A stretch of 64,000 nucleotides of DNA from Centroberyx gerrardi (lineage: Eukaryota; Chordata; Actinopteri; Beryciformes; Berycidae). Made by a program: the position numbers and the translations under genes. The stretch is taken from NCBI RefSeq assembly GCF_048128805.1, contig NC_135997.1:3824470-3888469 (forward strand). The letters are read 5' to 3'. Numbering within the stretch: the stretch's first letter is position 1; each line of letters begins with the position of its first letter. Below, in pieces: positions 48,867 through 59,800 of this stretch. The notes beneath the pieces were generated by a model that did not search any database, was not told the origin of the DNA, and was given only the letters and a program-made list of their open reading frames with translations.

Positions 48867-51198
48867 TGTCTCTAGTGTGTGACGTCAGACAGAGGGCAGG
48901 GAGGGGGGTGAGTTGGGGAGGGAGGGGGTGTCTTGGCTACAGTAGTTCTGTTTTAAATCCAACTCGTAGCTGTGAGCAGTGGGCGAGGCCACTACGGACC
49001 GCTTCAGGGCTTACTGCGCTATTTATAGCCAGTGAATGGAACGAAGGCCTTCCCCCGCTGCCACGTGTGGGCCGGAGCATGTGTGTGGAGCGGCAGAGCG
49101 GCTCACTACGGTCACATTTCTCATGTCTCATGCTCTGCTCGTCCTCCTCAACGGACATCATGTGCTGCACGTATGTGGATGTGTGTGTGTGCGCGCAGAT
49201 AACATCACACAGACGGCAAGGAATGCAGATGCACGCAGAATAGCCTGCGTTTCCTCCCTCCGAGGCTTTTATTTATTCAATCGCTGTGCTATCTCATGTT
49301 GTCCACCAATCAGATAAAGCCAGGGAACTGAATGTGTTGGCAGTGGCTTTATAAGGCTTATGTAATGGCCATTGGCTAGACATCCCTAAGCCATCTGAGC
49401 TGCTGGGTGGTTTGTCTCTGAATGCCGTTTGCTCTCTGTAATCTGCCATTGAAAACTCTCCAGTTAAAATGTCAGTCCTCATTGGCAGGCAGCTGATTTA
49501 GGCGTGCAGCCTCAGGTTTTGGAACAACAAATGATATCACCTTGTCCTGTCAGCAGCACATCATTCACTGACCTTGCTGTTTTTTTCCCCTCTTCTAGTG
49601 AACGCTTCCTCAGCATTATACTGAAAATAGAAGAAATGCTTCAGAGCTGGTTCCCCCACGTAAAACCAAATCTGACAGTCACCCAGACAGACGACAGCAC
49701 TCCGGCTAAGAAGCAAAAGGTAAATGAATAAAAACAAGTCCTGTGTCCTTAAAAGGTAATCTGCTGTTTGTTCAGCCAGTCCACCTCAAGCCTGGGTAAT
49801 CTAACTCCAGTGTTGAGAAGGGAGACATAAAAATGTCAAGTTGTCCGCCAAAATGCTGGAAAAGGGTAGTGAAGGTATTGCGGTGTATTTTTATGGTGTT
49901 GAGGAATTGTCGATCATGTTTTCCAAGGACAACAGGCTGCAGTCTGACGGGACGGGTGAGTGTGAGGGGAAGAACGGCCTCACACTTACATACAAGAATG
50001 TGTTGACTCCTTGATACATAAATGGGACACTTGGAAACTACCATGTCATCAAAATCACATTCAACCAATGAACTAGAAGGCAATGCTGAACAATTCTCCA
50101 ACTTGCTGTTACACCCAAAGACATCATTTCTATTAAATTATTATCAAATTATTTGTTGACCCTGCAAACATGCCCTTAGGATTTGGAATCAGGTCTTTTT
50201 CGCAATTTGTTAAAAACACTAATTGTCACATTAAATCACAGACGCAGATCACCACCAAAATCAAATCTATTGTCCCTTGGTCTATCTGTCCACCAAATTT
50301 AATTGAAATCCATTCATAAGTTTTTGAGAAGTTGATTTCCTGACAAGATAGCATGTGAATTCGACGCTGTTTAGCAGCCGACTTGGAAGAGCCAGATGTC
50401 GGACTTTCCCACCAACACATGAACGCAGCATAATTGTTATGGCTAAAGACCGAAAATCGTCTCATGGTGGAAATCCCAGATCTGGATCACCACCAAAATC
50501 TAATCAACTGGTCCTTGGGCCAAGGCCGATCTGTCCACCAAATCTAAGCCAAATCCTTTCACAACTTTTTGAGATATCTCGCTAACAGACAGACGGAGGG
50601 GGAAACAACCTCCTTGGCGGCGTTAAAAACATTCTGAGGAAACGCTGCTGGGTTAAATCCATTTCCAAATACATGTAAAAGTGGTGTAACATTATTTAAT
50701 GTGGCACAACAAGCTGATGTGACCCTTCTGTTTCTCCAGCAGCATCATACCAATGCCACCCCACCTCCGTTGTCCCTGTGCTCCTCTGACATCGACCCGG
50801 CCTGCAGGGCGGCTGACGTCCCGCCGACGGGCCCCTGCTCCGCCACCCACCTCAAGTGGCTCCACACCTCGCCCATCTGCTCCCTCAAGATGTTTGAACC
50901 GCCGCCGGGCCGGCCCGCCGCTTCTGCGTCTCCGCCGCCGCCTCCTGCTCCTCTTCCTCCTCCGCCTCCCGCGCGCTGTAACCTGGAAGTAACCCAGGAC
51001 AACGCCGTCTCCTCCAGCACCGACTCGCAGAGCGGGCCCCTCCACCGCCCCGGCGCTCACCTCCGCCTCACCCAGGGGCCCCTACCCTTCAAGATCAGCT
51101 CCCCTTGCCTCGAAAGACTGCTGCAGGCGAAGGAGAGCATCATCGCCCCCAGAACTATGGGAGATGGTAGCACAAGCGAGCGGAGCTGGTTGTCCTAG
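40895..51198 (+). CDS. ciart: Circadian-associated transcriptional repressor (CHRONO), complete coding region
   Basis: Exons 40895-41338, 42800-42875, 44720-44798, 49599-49719 and 50740-51198 join to 392 aa; human CIART is 385 aa. Intron phases are 0, 1, 2 and 0. Residues 1-148 are an acidic Ser-rich, low-complexity N-terminus (DSDYSIDWLASDEEDYDS). The conserved helical core spans about 145-222: LFSQKCVELQCYV, LRGLRSGRYSERFSSFQESV, AMDRIQRIMGVLQNPNMGER and LKIEEMLQSWFPHV. A Pro-rich segment follows, then HLKWLHTSPICSLK, which corresponds to the WIHTTPIC motif of the mammalian protein. CIART is a nuclear repressor in the clock feedback loop that binds BMAL1 and inhibits CLOCK-BMAL1 activation. 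The match in the core is unmistakable. The termini are diverged, as is usual for this gene. Confidence 0.95.
41405..41470 (+). repeat. (CA)n microsatellite in ciart intron
   Basis: A 66-bp CA run starting 66 bases past the donor of the first coding exon. Confidence 0.95.
41541..42230. mobile_element. TTAA-type MITE, family A, in ciart intron
   Basis: It begins TTAAAGGAAAAATCCACCCT and ends near AAGGTGGATTTTCCAGG. It is longer than the copy at 742-1254, which lacks part of its left-central region. The right terminus has lost the CTTTAA. Confidence 0.8.
42800..42875 (+). CDS. ciart: ciart coding exon 2
   Basis: 76 bp, acceptor cccacacag, donor gtaagt; encodes CVELQCYVQPLSSILRGL and on to SGRYSE, leaving phase 1. 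Confidence 0.93.
43495..43779. mobile_element. TTAA-type MITE, family C (shortened)
   Basis: It begins TTAAAGGATAATACCAGTG, keeps CACACAGTCAGCATAGTTG, and ends near CACCGGTTTTCTCCATTAA. The central AGAAGAAGCC block is deleted. Confidence 0.75.
44192..44490. mobile_element. TTAA-type MITE, family C (shortened)
   Basis: Left end diverged (TTGAAAGATAACACTGGTG); it keeps the CAGTCAGCATAGTTGCAG and AGAAGAAGACATTTGC blocks and ends GTGATTCTCCTTTAA. Confidence 0.75.
44720..44798 (+). CDS. ciart: ciart coding exon 3
   Basis: 79 bp, acceptor ctcccacag, donor gtaaat; encodes FSSFQESVAMDRIQRIMG and on to NPNM, leaving phase 2. It is the most conserved part of the protein. Confidence 0.95.
45416..45600. 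mobile_element. Probable LINE/SINE 3' fragment
   Basis: Contains AGCCTTTATTGTAGTGGC, CAACATGTTTCGACC and GGTCTTCTTCAGGGCTTT, motifs of a well-known teleost repeat that carries CGAAACATGTTG on its other strand. Confidence 0.5.
46490..46655 (-). repeat. Dispersed repeat family D, copy 5 (reverse)
   Basis: The reverse complement matches family D: GAGTTTATCCAGAAGG, AATTTTCTCAACCCATAGAG and ATCCTTCAATTAAAGTT correspond to blocks of the plus-oriented copies. Confidence 0.75.
46790..47140 (+). repeat. Dispersed repeat family E, copy 1
   Basis: It shares CAACTTGCTGTTACACCCA, GATCCAGATCACCAC and GGCCGATCTGTCCACC with two further copies in ciart introns. Confidence 0.7.
47685..48015 (-). repeat. Dispersed repeat family E, copy 2 (inverted)
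   Basis: It carries the reverse complements of family E blocks, such as TTTGGTGGACAGATCGGCC and GGTGTAACAGCAAGTTG, so it is inverted relative to the copy at 46790. Confidence 0.7.
48836..48865. repeat. Poly(C) run, 30 bases
   Basis: An uninterrupted C homopolymer at the left edge of a GC-rich block. Confidence 0.95.
48880..48887. promoter_or_regulatory. ciart: CRE-like site TGACGTCA
   Basis: A perfect palindromic CRE within ciart intron 3. An E-box CACGTG (49061-49066) and a TATTTATAG box (49020-49028) lie nearby. The function is inferred. Confidence 0.35.
49599..49719 (+). CDS. ciart: ciart coding exon 4
   Basis: 121 bp, acceptor tcttctag, donor gtaaat; encodes ERFLSIILKIEEMLQSWFPH and on to TPAKKQK, ending in phase 0. 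The basic AKKQK end may be part of a nuclear localisation signal. Confidence 0.95.
50085..50625 (+). repeat. Dispersed repeat family E, copy 3 (extended)
   Basis: The copy in ciart intron 4 shares CAACTTGCTGTTACACCCA and has GGCCGATCTGTCCACC near its right end. It looks like two partial copies in tandem, since the CTGTCCACCAAAT block occurs twice. Confidence 0.65.
50740..51198 (+). CDS. ciart: ciart last coding exon
   Basis: 152 codons and a TAG stop at 51196-51198. It holds the HLKWLHTSPICSLKMFE motif, a Pro-rich run after ASASPPP and a C-terminal helix-like segment (CLERLLQAKESI). The acceptor is tandem, ccagcag, so an alternative product lacking Gln241 is possible. Confidence 0.93.
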   Translation, partial: QHHTNATPPPLSLCSSDIDPACRAADVPPTGPCSATHLKWLHTSPICSLKMFEPPPGRPAASASPPPPPAPLPPPPPARCNLEVTQDNAVSSSTDSQSGPLHRPGAHLRLTQGPLPFKISSPCLERLLQAKESIIAPRTMGDGSTSERSWLS

Positions 51199-51962
51199 CT
51201 GCAGTCTGCGGGACTCAGAACAGTGTGTGTGGACGTGGTGCGTGCTGTAACTACTATAGTGAAAATCAAAGGCTGATCTGGGGACAGTGAGGACAGACCT
51301 GGGCGGGACAGGACCTCACCATGCAGGCTGGGCAAGGCTCCCACTGAGCCAAGCTAAGCTCAAAGGTTGCTAAAGGGCCTTAAAAAGCATGTTTTGAAGT
51401 CATCTAAGTCCAGTTTTTGTTATCTACAGCTAACGCGTGCGCACCGCTCGGATGTCAGGTCAGCCCAGATGGGTGGAGTGAAAAAACAGGCCGCCCGGTT
51501 AAAAAGAAAGTGGATTTGACTGCGGTTTTGATGACAGCTGGTGTTTGGGACATGCCTGTTCAAGAATGATCGCCTGTGTGAGCAAACATGGAACTCTAGA
51601 GCTTGAGCTTTCACTGGTTGTGTTTGAGTTGGACAGAAGTCATCTTACGACTCCAAAGGTTGAAACAATGTTGGCAGAGGGCATTTACTCAGTTGTATTC
51701 CCTCAACACAAGACTGAGCGAACACAAAGGGAATTAAGGCAGGAACAATGTGTCTGGGTCTGAGTTCTTCTGAAAACATGTCAGCGGTGGTCTGCGTATG
51801 AATGCACATTACTTTGTTATGGAAAGACAGCTGTAATAGCTGAATACTTTGACTGTTACTTTGTTGATCCGCTTCTCCTTAGGTTTTCAATGATTCCTCT
51901 ACCTCATGCTGATACCATGCCATAGTTTGACCGCATAACATACAAAGACATCCAGCATATCG

Positions 51963-52146
51963 TCGCTGTCAGGTGAAAAATGTCAAGTTTTCGGGAGGTT
52001 TTCAGCTTGACCGCCGTGCATTTCTGAGTTTATCCAAAGGGGTTTGAAAGGGTTTTATAAGCCCAAGACCGGTAGAATTTTCTCAACCTATAAAGAGCCA
52101 TATACTCCCTCAATTTAAGTGACAAGTTAAATTTGTTACAAGGTTT
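51963..52146 (-). repeat. Dispersed repeat family D, copy 6 (reverse, in ciart 3'UTR)
   Basis: Contains TTTCAGCTTGACCGCC, GAGTTTATCCAAAGGGG and AATTTTCTCAACCTATA, the reverse complement of the plus-strand copies. Confidence 0.75.
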
Positions 52147-52505
52147 TTACATAACAGCGATATATATGCCTGATGTGCGATTTCCAGACTCATGACTTCC
52201 AAATTACAATGAGAAGAATTATATTTGGTCACCAACGGCGCCAGTGCCTGCAAATTAATTATGACGCTGTCCTGAAACAGAACAATTACAGGGACCCGAG
52301 AGGGACAATAGAGACCAGAAACATCTCCTGCCACACCCAGTTTAAGTCAACCAATAGCTCTTGCCAACATTGTCCTACAAAGAGACTATGAGAGTGTGAA
52401 CACACTGCTTATCGATGTAGAGAAGTTTTCCTTTGTGTACATATTTTTTTTCCACAATTTATTTACCCCCCAAAAGATGGCCTTTGTGATATTTTATACT
52501 TATGA

Positions 52506-52511
52506 AATAAA
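52506..52511 (+). terminator. ciart: ciart poly(A) signal AATAAA
   Basis: AATAAA followed by TGTGATGTCTGCTTTCTG, a GU-rich downstream element. Confidence 0.65.
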
Positions 52512-52611
52512 TGTGATGTCTGCTTTCTGAAAGGAAGTGTTCTGCTTACTTTTCATCATTCCTTTTTTTCAGGACAGTTTTGTTTATCCAACAAACCTCA
52601 GCACAGAAGCA

Positions 52612-53181
52612 ACAAATCAATTTTGAAGCATTTATTGTGTTTTTTGTATGCTTTAGGAAACTCGGCATAGGCATTTAGAAATTAAAACAAAATAAATATG
52701 GATATTATGTAAAACATTTTCCTAATGAAGCATTTTACACAATGTACAATATTCTTTTTTTTTTCCCCCCACCACTGGCTTGAATATTCTATACACATTT
52801 CCAAACAAAATAAACATACCTCCATGCAAAAACCCTGAAAATGGGATGTGGAGCAATGAAAAAAAAATCAATAACACTAAATGCACTTCTCGTGTGGATT
52901 GTTGTGTCTTAAAAACTGCTAATAAACCACGAGGTGAAATGAAAACACTGAATCCGTGATGTTTTGAGTACACAGAATGGATTTAAAAAGTGGCCCGTCT
53001 GCTCAAGAGTTCCTACAATTGGTGAAGTGATGACTATGCATCTCCGGGTTTTTGCTGAGTGTGTGTGTGCGCATTTGTGTGTGTGTGTGTGTGTGTGTGT
53101 GTTTGTGTGGCGTTCTGATAAGACAGTCCGTAACCATGCCCGGTCATTCCTGGGTCTGAATAATCAGAGTGAGTGTGTGTG
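52612..53181 (-). other. herc1: herc1 3'UTR
   Basis: About 570 bp between the stop and the proposed cleavage point. It contains a CA/TG tract at about 53058-53108. Confidence 0.6.
52631..52636 (-). terminator. herc1: herc1 poly(A) signal AATAAA
   Basis: TTTATT on the plus strand; on the minus strand it is followed by GU-rich sequence (TTTGTTGCTTCTGTGCTG). Confidence 0.6.
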
Positions 53182-53367
53182 TCAGTAGTCCGTGTCGGAG
53201 CCCTCGGCGTTGTCCACGTTGCGGGAGAGCATGTAGTTGTCCATGTCGATGGAGCGGCAGTTGTTGATGGCGTAGCGCAGCCTCTCCGCCATGACGGCCT
53301 GGCTGGAGTAGGGAGGCAGACGCAGCTGGAAGAAACACGTCTGGGAGGTGGGCAGGCTGTCGTACGG
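53182..53367 (-). CDS. herc1: herc1 last exon (catalytic Cys, stop)
   Basis: 61 codons and TGA (53182-53184) after acceptor ctccgcag. It opens PYDSLPTSQTCFF with the catalytic Cys as its 11th residue and ends EGSDTDY. Confidence 0.97.
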   Translation of the reverse strand, partial: PYDSLPTSQTCFFQLRLPPYSSQAVMAERLRYAINNCRSIDMDNYMLSRNVDNAEGSDTDY

Positions 53368-56300
53368 CTGCGGAGAACAGGCAGAGACAACATGAAGATT
53401 CACTTGCCTCCATTTCCTGGAGCATCGCTAGTATCAGACAGCTGTTACTCACACAACATCTTGAAAAACTAATTCTAGGGCTTATCATGGACCTTACAAT
53501 CCAAAATGATTTCCATACTATTCGATACTTCATATCAGTATACTAGATATATGACTGAAATTTGCATTGAATTCACACAAACTATAAAGTGTATCTTTTT
53601 AGTTTGTGATAGATGCTTATGTGCATTACTGATATGGATTAGGGGACAAATTGAGCCAACAGCTGGCCCAAACTTAACCATTCCTCTTCAGGAGTTCGGC
53701 AAATTAACTGTAAACAATGCAGACTTCTGTGTGCTGGAGTGCAGTGAAATAACCTGGAATAACATGTAAACATGCAGACTGAAAATGCACAAATCTTTAT
53801 GAGTTGACCTTACATGCGCTCACTAGCAAACAGGCTCAGCTCTGTCAGATTTAACCGCAGGCTGTTGGAAAACATCTGACTGGCGTCCAGTCGGAGGTGT
53901 GTGTAAATTTGTTGTGTTACCACAGCAATTCAATACTGAGTGGCAAAGCTTACAGATGATGTTTATTTTTTTAGTGAGTTCATATAGCTCCTTTTTGTTT
54001 TTGAAAATGAAACGCACCCAAACATCTACCTTGAGATTTGCTGGTGCTGGCTTATTGGTTATTGGTGGTGGTTATTACTAAACCTGCCGCTCTGTCCTCT
54101 TTACTATGTTGCTCTCTTTCATTTCCTTTAAGAAAATGTGGCAACAACCCAGTAGTAAAACAATCACTCAGGATCTGGAATCAATTCCGATTAGCCTTTA
54201 ACTTGAAACATCTTTCCATATCTGGTCCAATTTCTCAAAATACCATGTTTCCCCCATCATTAAATGATGGATCCTTTAGGGTTTGGCATACATCGGGGCT
54301 ATCATCTTTATCACAACTATACATTGATGGCACGTTTGCCTCATTTGCCCAGCTGAAAGAAAAGTTTAAGATACCTGCATCTCAATTTTTCCGCTATCTG
54401 CAAGTTAGGGATTTTGTACACAAAAACACACTCCCCAATATTCCCACAGGAACCCCTCTACAGGATATCCTGAGCTTTAATAAGGTTTCTAAGGGTGTAA
54501 TTTCAATTATATACGAAATCATTAATAACCTCCTGAACCCACCAACTCCTTTCAAGGCACTTTATTTCACCAATTCTGGTCATGCCCTAAACTGTGGGAT
54601 TTCTGGGGATCTATTTTTAAATGTTTTTCTGAGGTCTTTGAATTTGATTTTGAACCTTGCCCCCTTACGGCTATCTTTGGGATTCTACCGGTGGGCTGTC
54701 CGTTATCACGTGCCCAATCTGATACAGTAGCTTAAATTCTGAAACTTGAAACTTAAATTCAGCTCCCGTGGAAAACCTGAATGTTTTTATGTGACCTGGT
54801 TTCCATTCTGGGCCTACTTTGAGCATGTCACCCAGTGAGCCTTCCCCCCCCTCCCATTCTACACTCTCCCACATCTGCCACCCTATACCTACAGTCATAT
54901 ACCTCTGGATGTGATGTGAGATTCTCTGGATGTGATGTAAGATTCTTTGGTTTTTTATTTTATTTTATATATTTTGGGTTTGTAAACAATCCGAATGTTG
55001 TTGTGTATTTATTTGCTTTGCTGATTGTTGTGTGTTCTTATGTTGATTATTGCCTTGTCAAATAATGAAAAACCAATAAATATAATTAAAAAAAAACAAA
55101 AAAACAACCTAGATTGGTCAAGAGAGGTGTCTGTACTTAAAATACAAATGAAAATACTAAAAATTGCAGTGAAATGATTGGTTGAGTGACATCTACAGGA
55201 GTGGAGGTCTTTATATAGGTGAAAAACAAATTGTCCTCTAAATTAATAAGGGTTACGAGTATTGTTAACAGGATTTGCAGAATTGCATTCTGAATTTAAA
55301 TAAAATTGTGATATGTTGGCGTATAAATTTTTCACCCAGCCCTAATAAATTGCCTACACCTCATTATATATCCAGTATGACTAGTGTTGTAGAGGCTGAA
55401 CTTTGACGTTTGACACGATCCCTAAAGTTTGAGAAAGTATCGACTTCAACAAGTATCACCATCCAGCTCAGCCTGATCCCAGCGCACTCACCCTGTCCAC
55501 CTTCATGATCTGAAACCTCTGAGAGATGTCGGCCGTGTTGGCGGGCAGCCGTGAGCGTCCCGAGACGAAGCGCATGAAGAGCACGCGCTCCTCGTTGGAG
55601 AACTCGTCCAGGGTCTGCCAGAACCACTGGACCAGCGCGTGCTGCTCGTCCACCTCGCGGTATCGCACCACCTTCTTCAGCACATCGCAGCAGATCTCGG
55701 GCATGCCGCACACCATCTGCTCCAGCTGCTTGGCCGTCAGCAGGGAGAGCAGCGGCACCGGGACGATCCACGACATGCCTTCACGCACTGCTGCCACCTG
55801 AGAGAGGGGCAAACGGGAGTTGGTCTTTGTTTGCATTCAGGCTTGATGCCAAATTTGCTCTTGACTCTATTGGTTTGTTCAAGCCGGCCAGACTTCTGTC
55901 AATGAAATACACCACCGTCATGTTGTCTCTGCAATCTAAACTGTGTATGAGAGGAATATATGGAACTGAAGAGCAGCATTGGATTTCAGTCACTGCTTGG
56001 TAACCTGCACTGCTGCTTCTGTCTGCCAGTCAGAGCGAGAGGATCAGGTTAGGCTGGTTACCTTGTAATATGAGAACTGTGAAATGTGTGTAATCTTGTG
56101 TTGATACTCCCACCATGTCTGATTATATCTCCCTTCTGCATCACTTCTGAACCTGCAGTGTCTAGTTGAGATACAGCAGACTACAGTGTTGCTTTCCAAT
56201 CCACTCCTGCTGACTATTCTCTACTTTTCACTATTCCTATCTCACTCATATGACTCATGCAAAGATTCCTCAGTCTGTACTGTTGAAAAATGTATGATTA

Positions 56301-56786
56301 TCGTCAATACACAAAAAAAACAATGAGAAGTGAATGTTTTTGAGGATTACGTTTTCTTGAGGCTTGATTACTCACTTGAAAACTTAAAAACATTTACTCA
56401 AGAAATTATATACAGCTGAATTTGATTATAGGAACATAATGGAAACTGCTAATCCAAATTAATCAGGTCTTTGCGTTACTTATAATCAATACTGCTTTCA
56501 AAAGAAAAATAAAGTAACCTTGAGACATTCTTTGCACAAGAGTAGACTTATTCTGAAAATCCCAGTCATTCCTCTACAGTACTTGCATCAAACAGACTAG
56601 AGGAGAAAAGCACACAGCAGAGTCTTACTTGTCGATCGATTTCGTGCAGCCTGTACTCAATAGCTCTGTCCACATATTCCTTCCTGTTGGAAAAAGTGAG
56701 AGGGATACTGTTTCCTCCCGGGATGATGGGTACCATCTTGCCGTCTGCACTCTGCCCAACGAAGGAATCCAGAGGAATCATCTGAA

Positions 56787-56823
<37 letters not shown>

Positions 56824-59800
56824 CATCAATCAATAATCAATACAACATCGAGATACTGGTGTCCAAATCAAAAAGAAGTAATTATCTCAAGGATCTGTCA
56901 ACTGTAACAACGGTTAGTGGACATGTATGTCGCTTTCTTCCTTAGAAAGACGATTTCTACTTTCTGAAAGTTAAAATACTTTTTTTTCGAACCCTCATTT
57001 ATAATGGAATGACAAAAATCTCGTGTAAGAAAGCTTTTCATTTGAATGAAATGATGCGACTGATGCCCAAAAGCTTCCAAAAGCTGAAATTCATTAATTC
57101 ATTAGACTGGCAAGCAACAAGGGATCATAATATCATGGCAATACATTTGTCAGCTGTGCCAGACTGAATTCACACGTCTGCCATTTTCTCCAAAACCCCC
57201 CATTTCAAACCAAAGCCAGCAGAAAAGCAGAAAAGCAGAAAAAGGCGGACAAGGAGACTCTCTTTCTGTCTCTACCTCCCACACTCCCTCCTTTCATGCC
57301 AAAGCAGCAGATGCAGCCCCTTCCTCCCCCTCCTCTCCCCCCGGCTGGGAGAGCTGGCCATGGCAGTGTTGTGGCTCGGCTTCCAAGCCCCCTTCTCTCC
57401 TCTACAAGGCTGGGAGCGGAGCCAAGTCTCCGCTAGGCAGGATATGCTGCATCAACAGCGGCCCTGGCATTCCAGCCGGCCCGGGCTTTACAGTGCAGGG
57501 GTTGTGTGAGGATGTTTGGACAGAAGAGGGGCTCCGGGACGCGCTGGCTTCCCTCTGTGCGAGCCGGCCTATCTGCGGTTTTGGGTGGGGCGGGAGGGGT
57601 GTGTGGTCTGTGTCTGAGCGCTGGTATCAGTAATGGCCAGAGCCATAGATGTGCTGAGGTTTTATCAGCAGGGGAAGAAGAACAGCGTGTACCAGAGTTA
57701 GAAGAGGCAATGTAGCCTCTTTTCCAACACTGAGCTTGAGAGGTGAGTGTGGAGTGACCTGGTATTTAATGCTCGTCTACACCACCCCACCCCCTCACCC
57801 CCCCCACGCATCAGGCTTTCACAATGCTTAAACTACTTATGGTCACGTTTCTCCACCAGACTTTTCAGCCAGATTGAGATTCTTGATGAAGTTTGGTTTG
57901 TTACTCTGTAAACCCTTCCAGTAGTAAATTCATGTACTTCATATAGGCTTAACTCCATATAAATTACATGATGTTCAGTGTTGCTTCCTGTTACCTTTCA
58001 GTGGGTGTGGTATGGTATGTGACATCATTTGGAGTTTGTTTTGGTTTCTGAGGGTGAAGTCAGGCGATGGGAATAAAAACAGGCTCGCTCACGAGGCTGT
58101 GAGCGCAGCGCTCTCGGCCCCAACTGGCTGCTTACTAGTCTTTTACCGGGAGGCGTGTGATTCCGATGAATCAAGCGTTCACATGGCCCAGGAGAGGTAA
58201 ACATGCTGCCCACCCTGTCAAAATAATTATCAGTCATCCTGTGAGCCCTTAGTTGTTGAGACTGTTAATGTTGACTTTGAAAATTCTTTATTGTAATACT
58301 GGAGCCTAAGCTTAAGCCTAAGTATAGGTACTGTAGAATGTAGTGTGGGTCTGGTCAGTGCCAACAGAGGATATAGAAGGGCGTTGGTTCTGTGTAACTG
58401 GTATTTACTGCTGAGCCCTCTGGAGGTGGAATGGGCCTAATTCAACAAAACACTTGCTTTGAAAACTTCCAAGCTGACAAACCCAAAGACAAACCTGAAT
58501 TCAGCACCAAACATTCAAACCAGGTTTCTATGTACGCGCTCACCCCTCACATCCCATATTTCTGCCCTCATCTCAAACATATGGCATGTAAACCACACAA
58601 TGCCAAGGCCCTGGTTTATAGCACAAGACATGTTTTACTTGTTAACATTTCATTTATCCCCTTCACCCATGTTAAAAATGCCAGATTCTTCATCATTCCC
58701 CATTGAGGACCACAACAGAAATAAGCTCTTGAACTTTATTGTGTTATCCTTTATGTTTTTTTAAACTGTACGAGAAGATATTTTTCTGGCTGAATTTCTA
58801 CTACACCCTTCGCCCTCTCTCCCCTTAATGAACCCAACTCCTGTAAAAAACACAAAACAAAAAAAAACAAGCACATCTGCATTTCATCCAAACCGAAGAA
58901 ATCACCCGAATCAGCATCTCCATCACCTATCACCCCCTTCACCAACCCGTTTCCCACCTCATGGAAATTATCCTCGGTGATGCCGCTGTCTTCAATGTGA
59001 AGAATGCTGTTGAGCGTCTGGACGTAGAGGAGGTCCACTTCCTCCAGATCCTCCAACAACAGGGGGATGCAGCACAGCTGTTTCCACACCAGGGGTGCGA
59101 GGTGCAGGTCCAGGGGCTTCTTGGTGCGGATGGCCACGCCCATCAGGATGCCCAGAAACTTGAACTGGAGCAGGTGCTCATCCATGCATGCTGATGGATT
59201 TAGGAGGAACCTAGGGGGAGGAAGGAGAGAGAAATGTTGAACTGCTTTAGGCTGCGTTCACACATAGCGTTTTAACAAAATGTATTTTTGGTGCTGCTCT
59301 TTTTTGAGTGTAATTTTGGAAGAATTTGGAAAGGGAGAAGCTGTGCGAGTGACTGAAAATGCTACAAAACTCGAAGGGCAAGAGATACACATTTATGTAA
59401 GATGCGAATGCTTGCTCAAGAAGCTACGAAGCTGGAAAATGAAACTTTACTCTCACAGTTTGACTAAACGAAAGGATGCCTAACTGACTGATGAAGGCAA
59501 AGAACACTGTGATGCTGTGTAGTCGGTACTGGTTTTTATCAGCATGAGATAATCACAAATCTCCCAGCGTAAAAGAACGTTTAAGATGGACCATCATAAT
59601 CAATAGTGTATTTTCTCAATAATCAGGCCAGGCTCAGATGCTCCTGCGGTCTTCCTCACCTGTCTCTGTTGTAGCCAACCTCTGCTGTGGCGTTCGGGGA
59701 GGGGATGAGCAGGTCAACCACTCCCGTCTCCAACTCCTACAAACACATGGAAAAATGTCATTAGTATCATAAGACATCCAGTGAATTTCTGGCTCGTTCA

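Larger units (their letters stand above)
44799..49598 (+). other. ciart: ciart intron 3 (4.8 kb)
   Basis: Contains repeat copies listed separately and a promoter-like GC-rich block at about 48.83-49.15 kb. No embedded gene recognised. Confidence 0.7.
51199..52530 (+). other. ciart: ciart 3'UTR
   Basis: About 1.3 kb from stop to poly(A) signal. It includes an inverted copy of repeat family D. Confidence 0.6.

Noticed and set aside
50692-51060. Minus-strand 122-codon Arg/Gly-rich frame
   Set aside because: It is the antisense shadow of the GC-rich last ciart exon.
55526-55801. Plus-strand frames over 55.5-55.9 kb and 53.17-53.47 kb
   Set aside because: They are antisense shadows of herc1 exons, whose minus-strand frames match HERC1 throughout.
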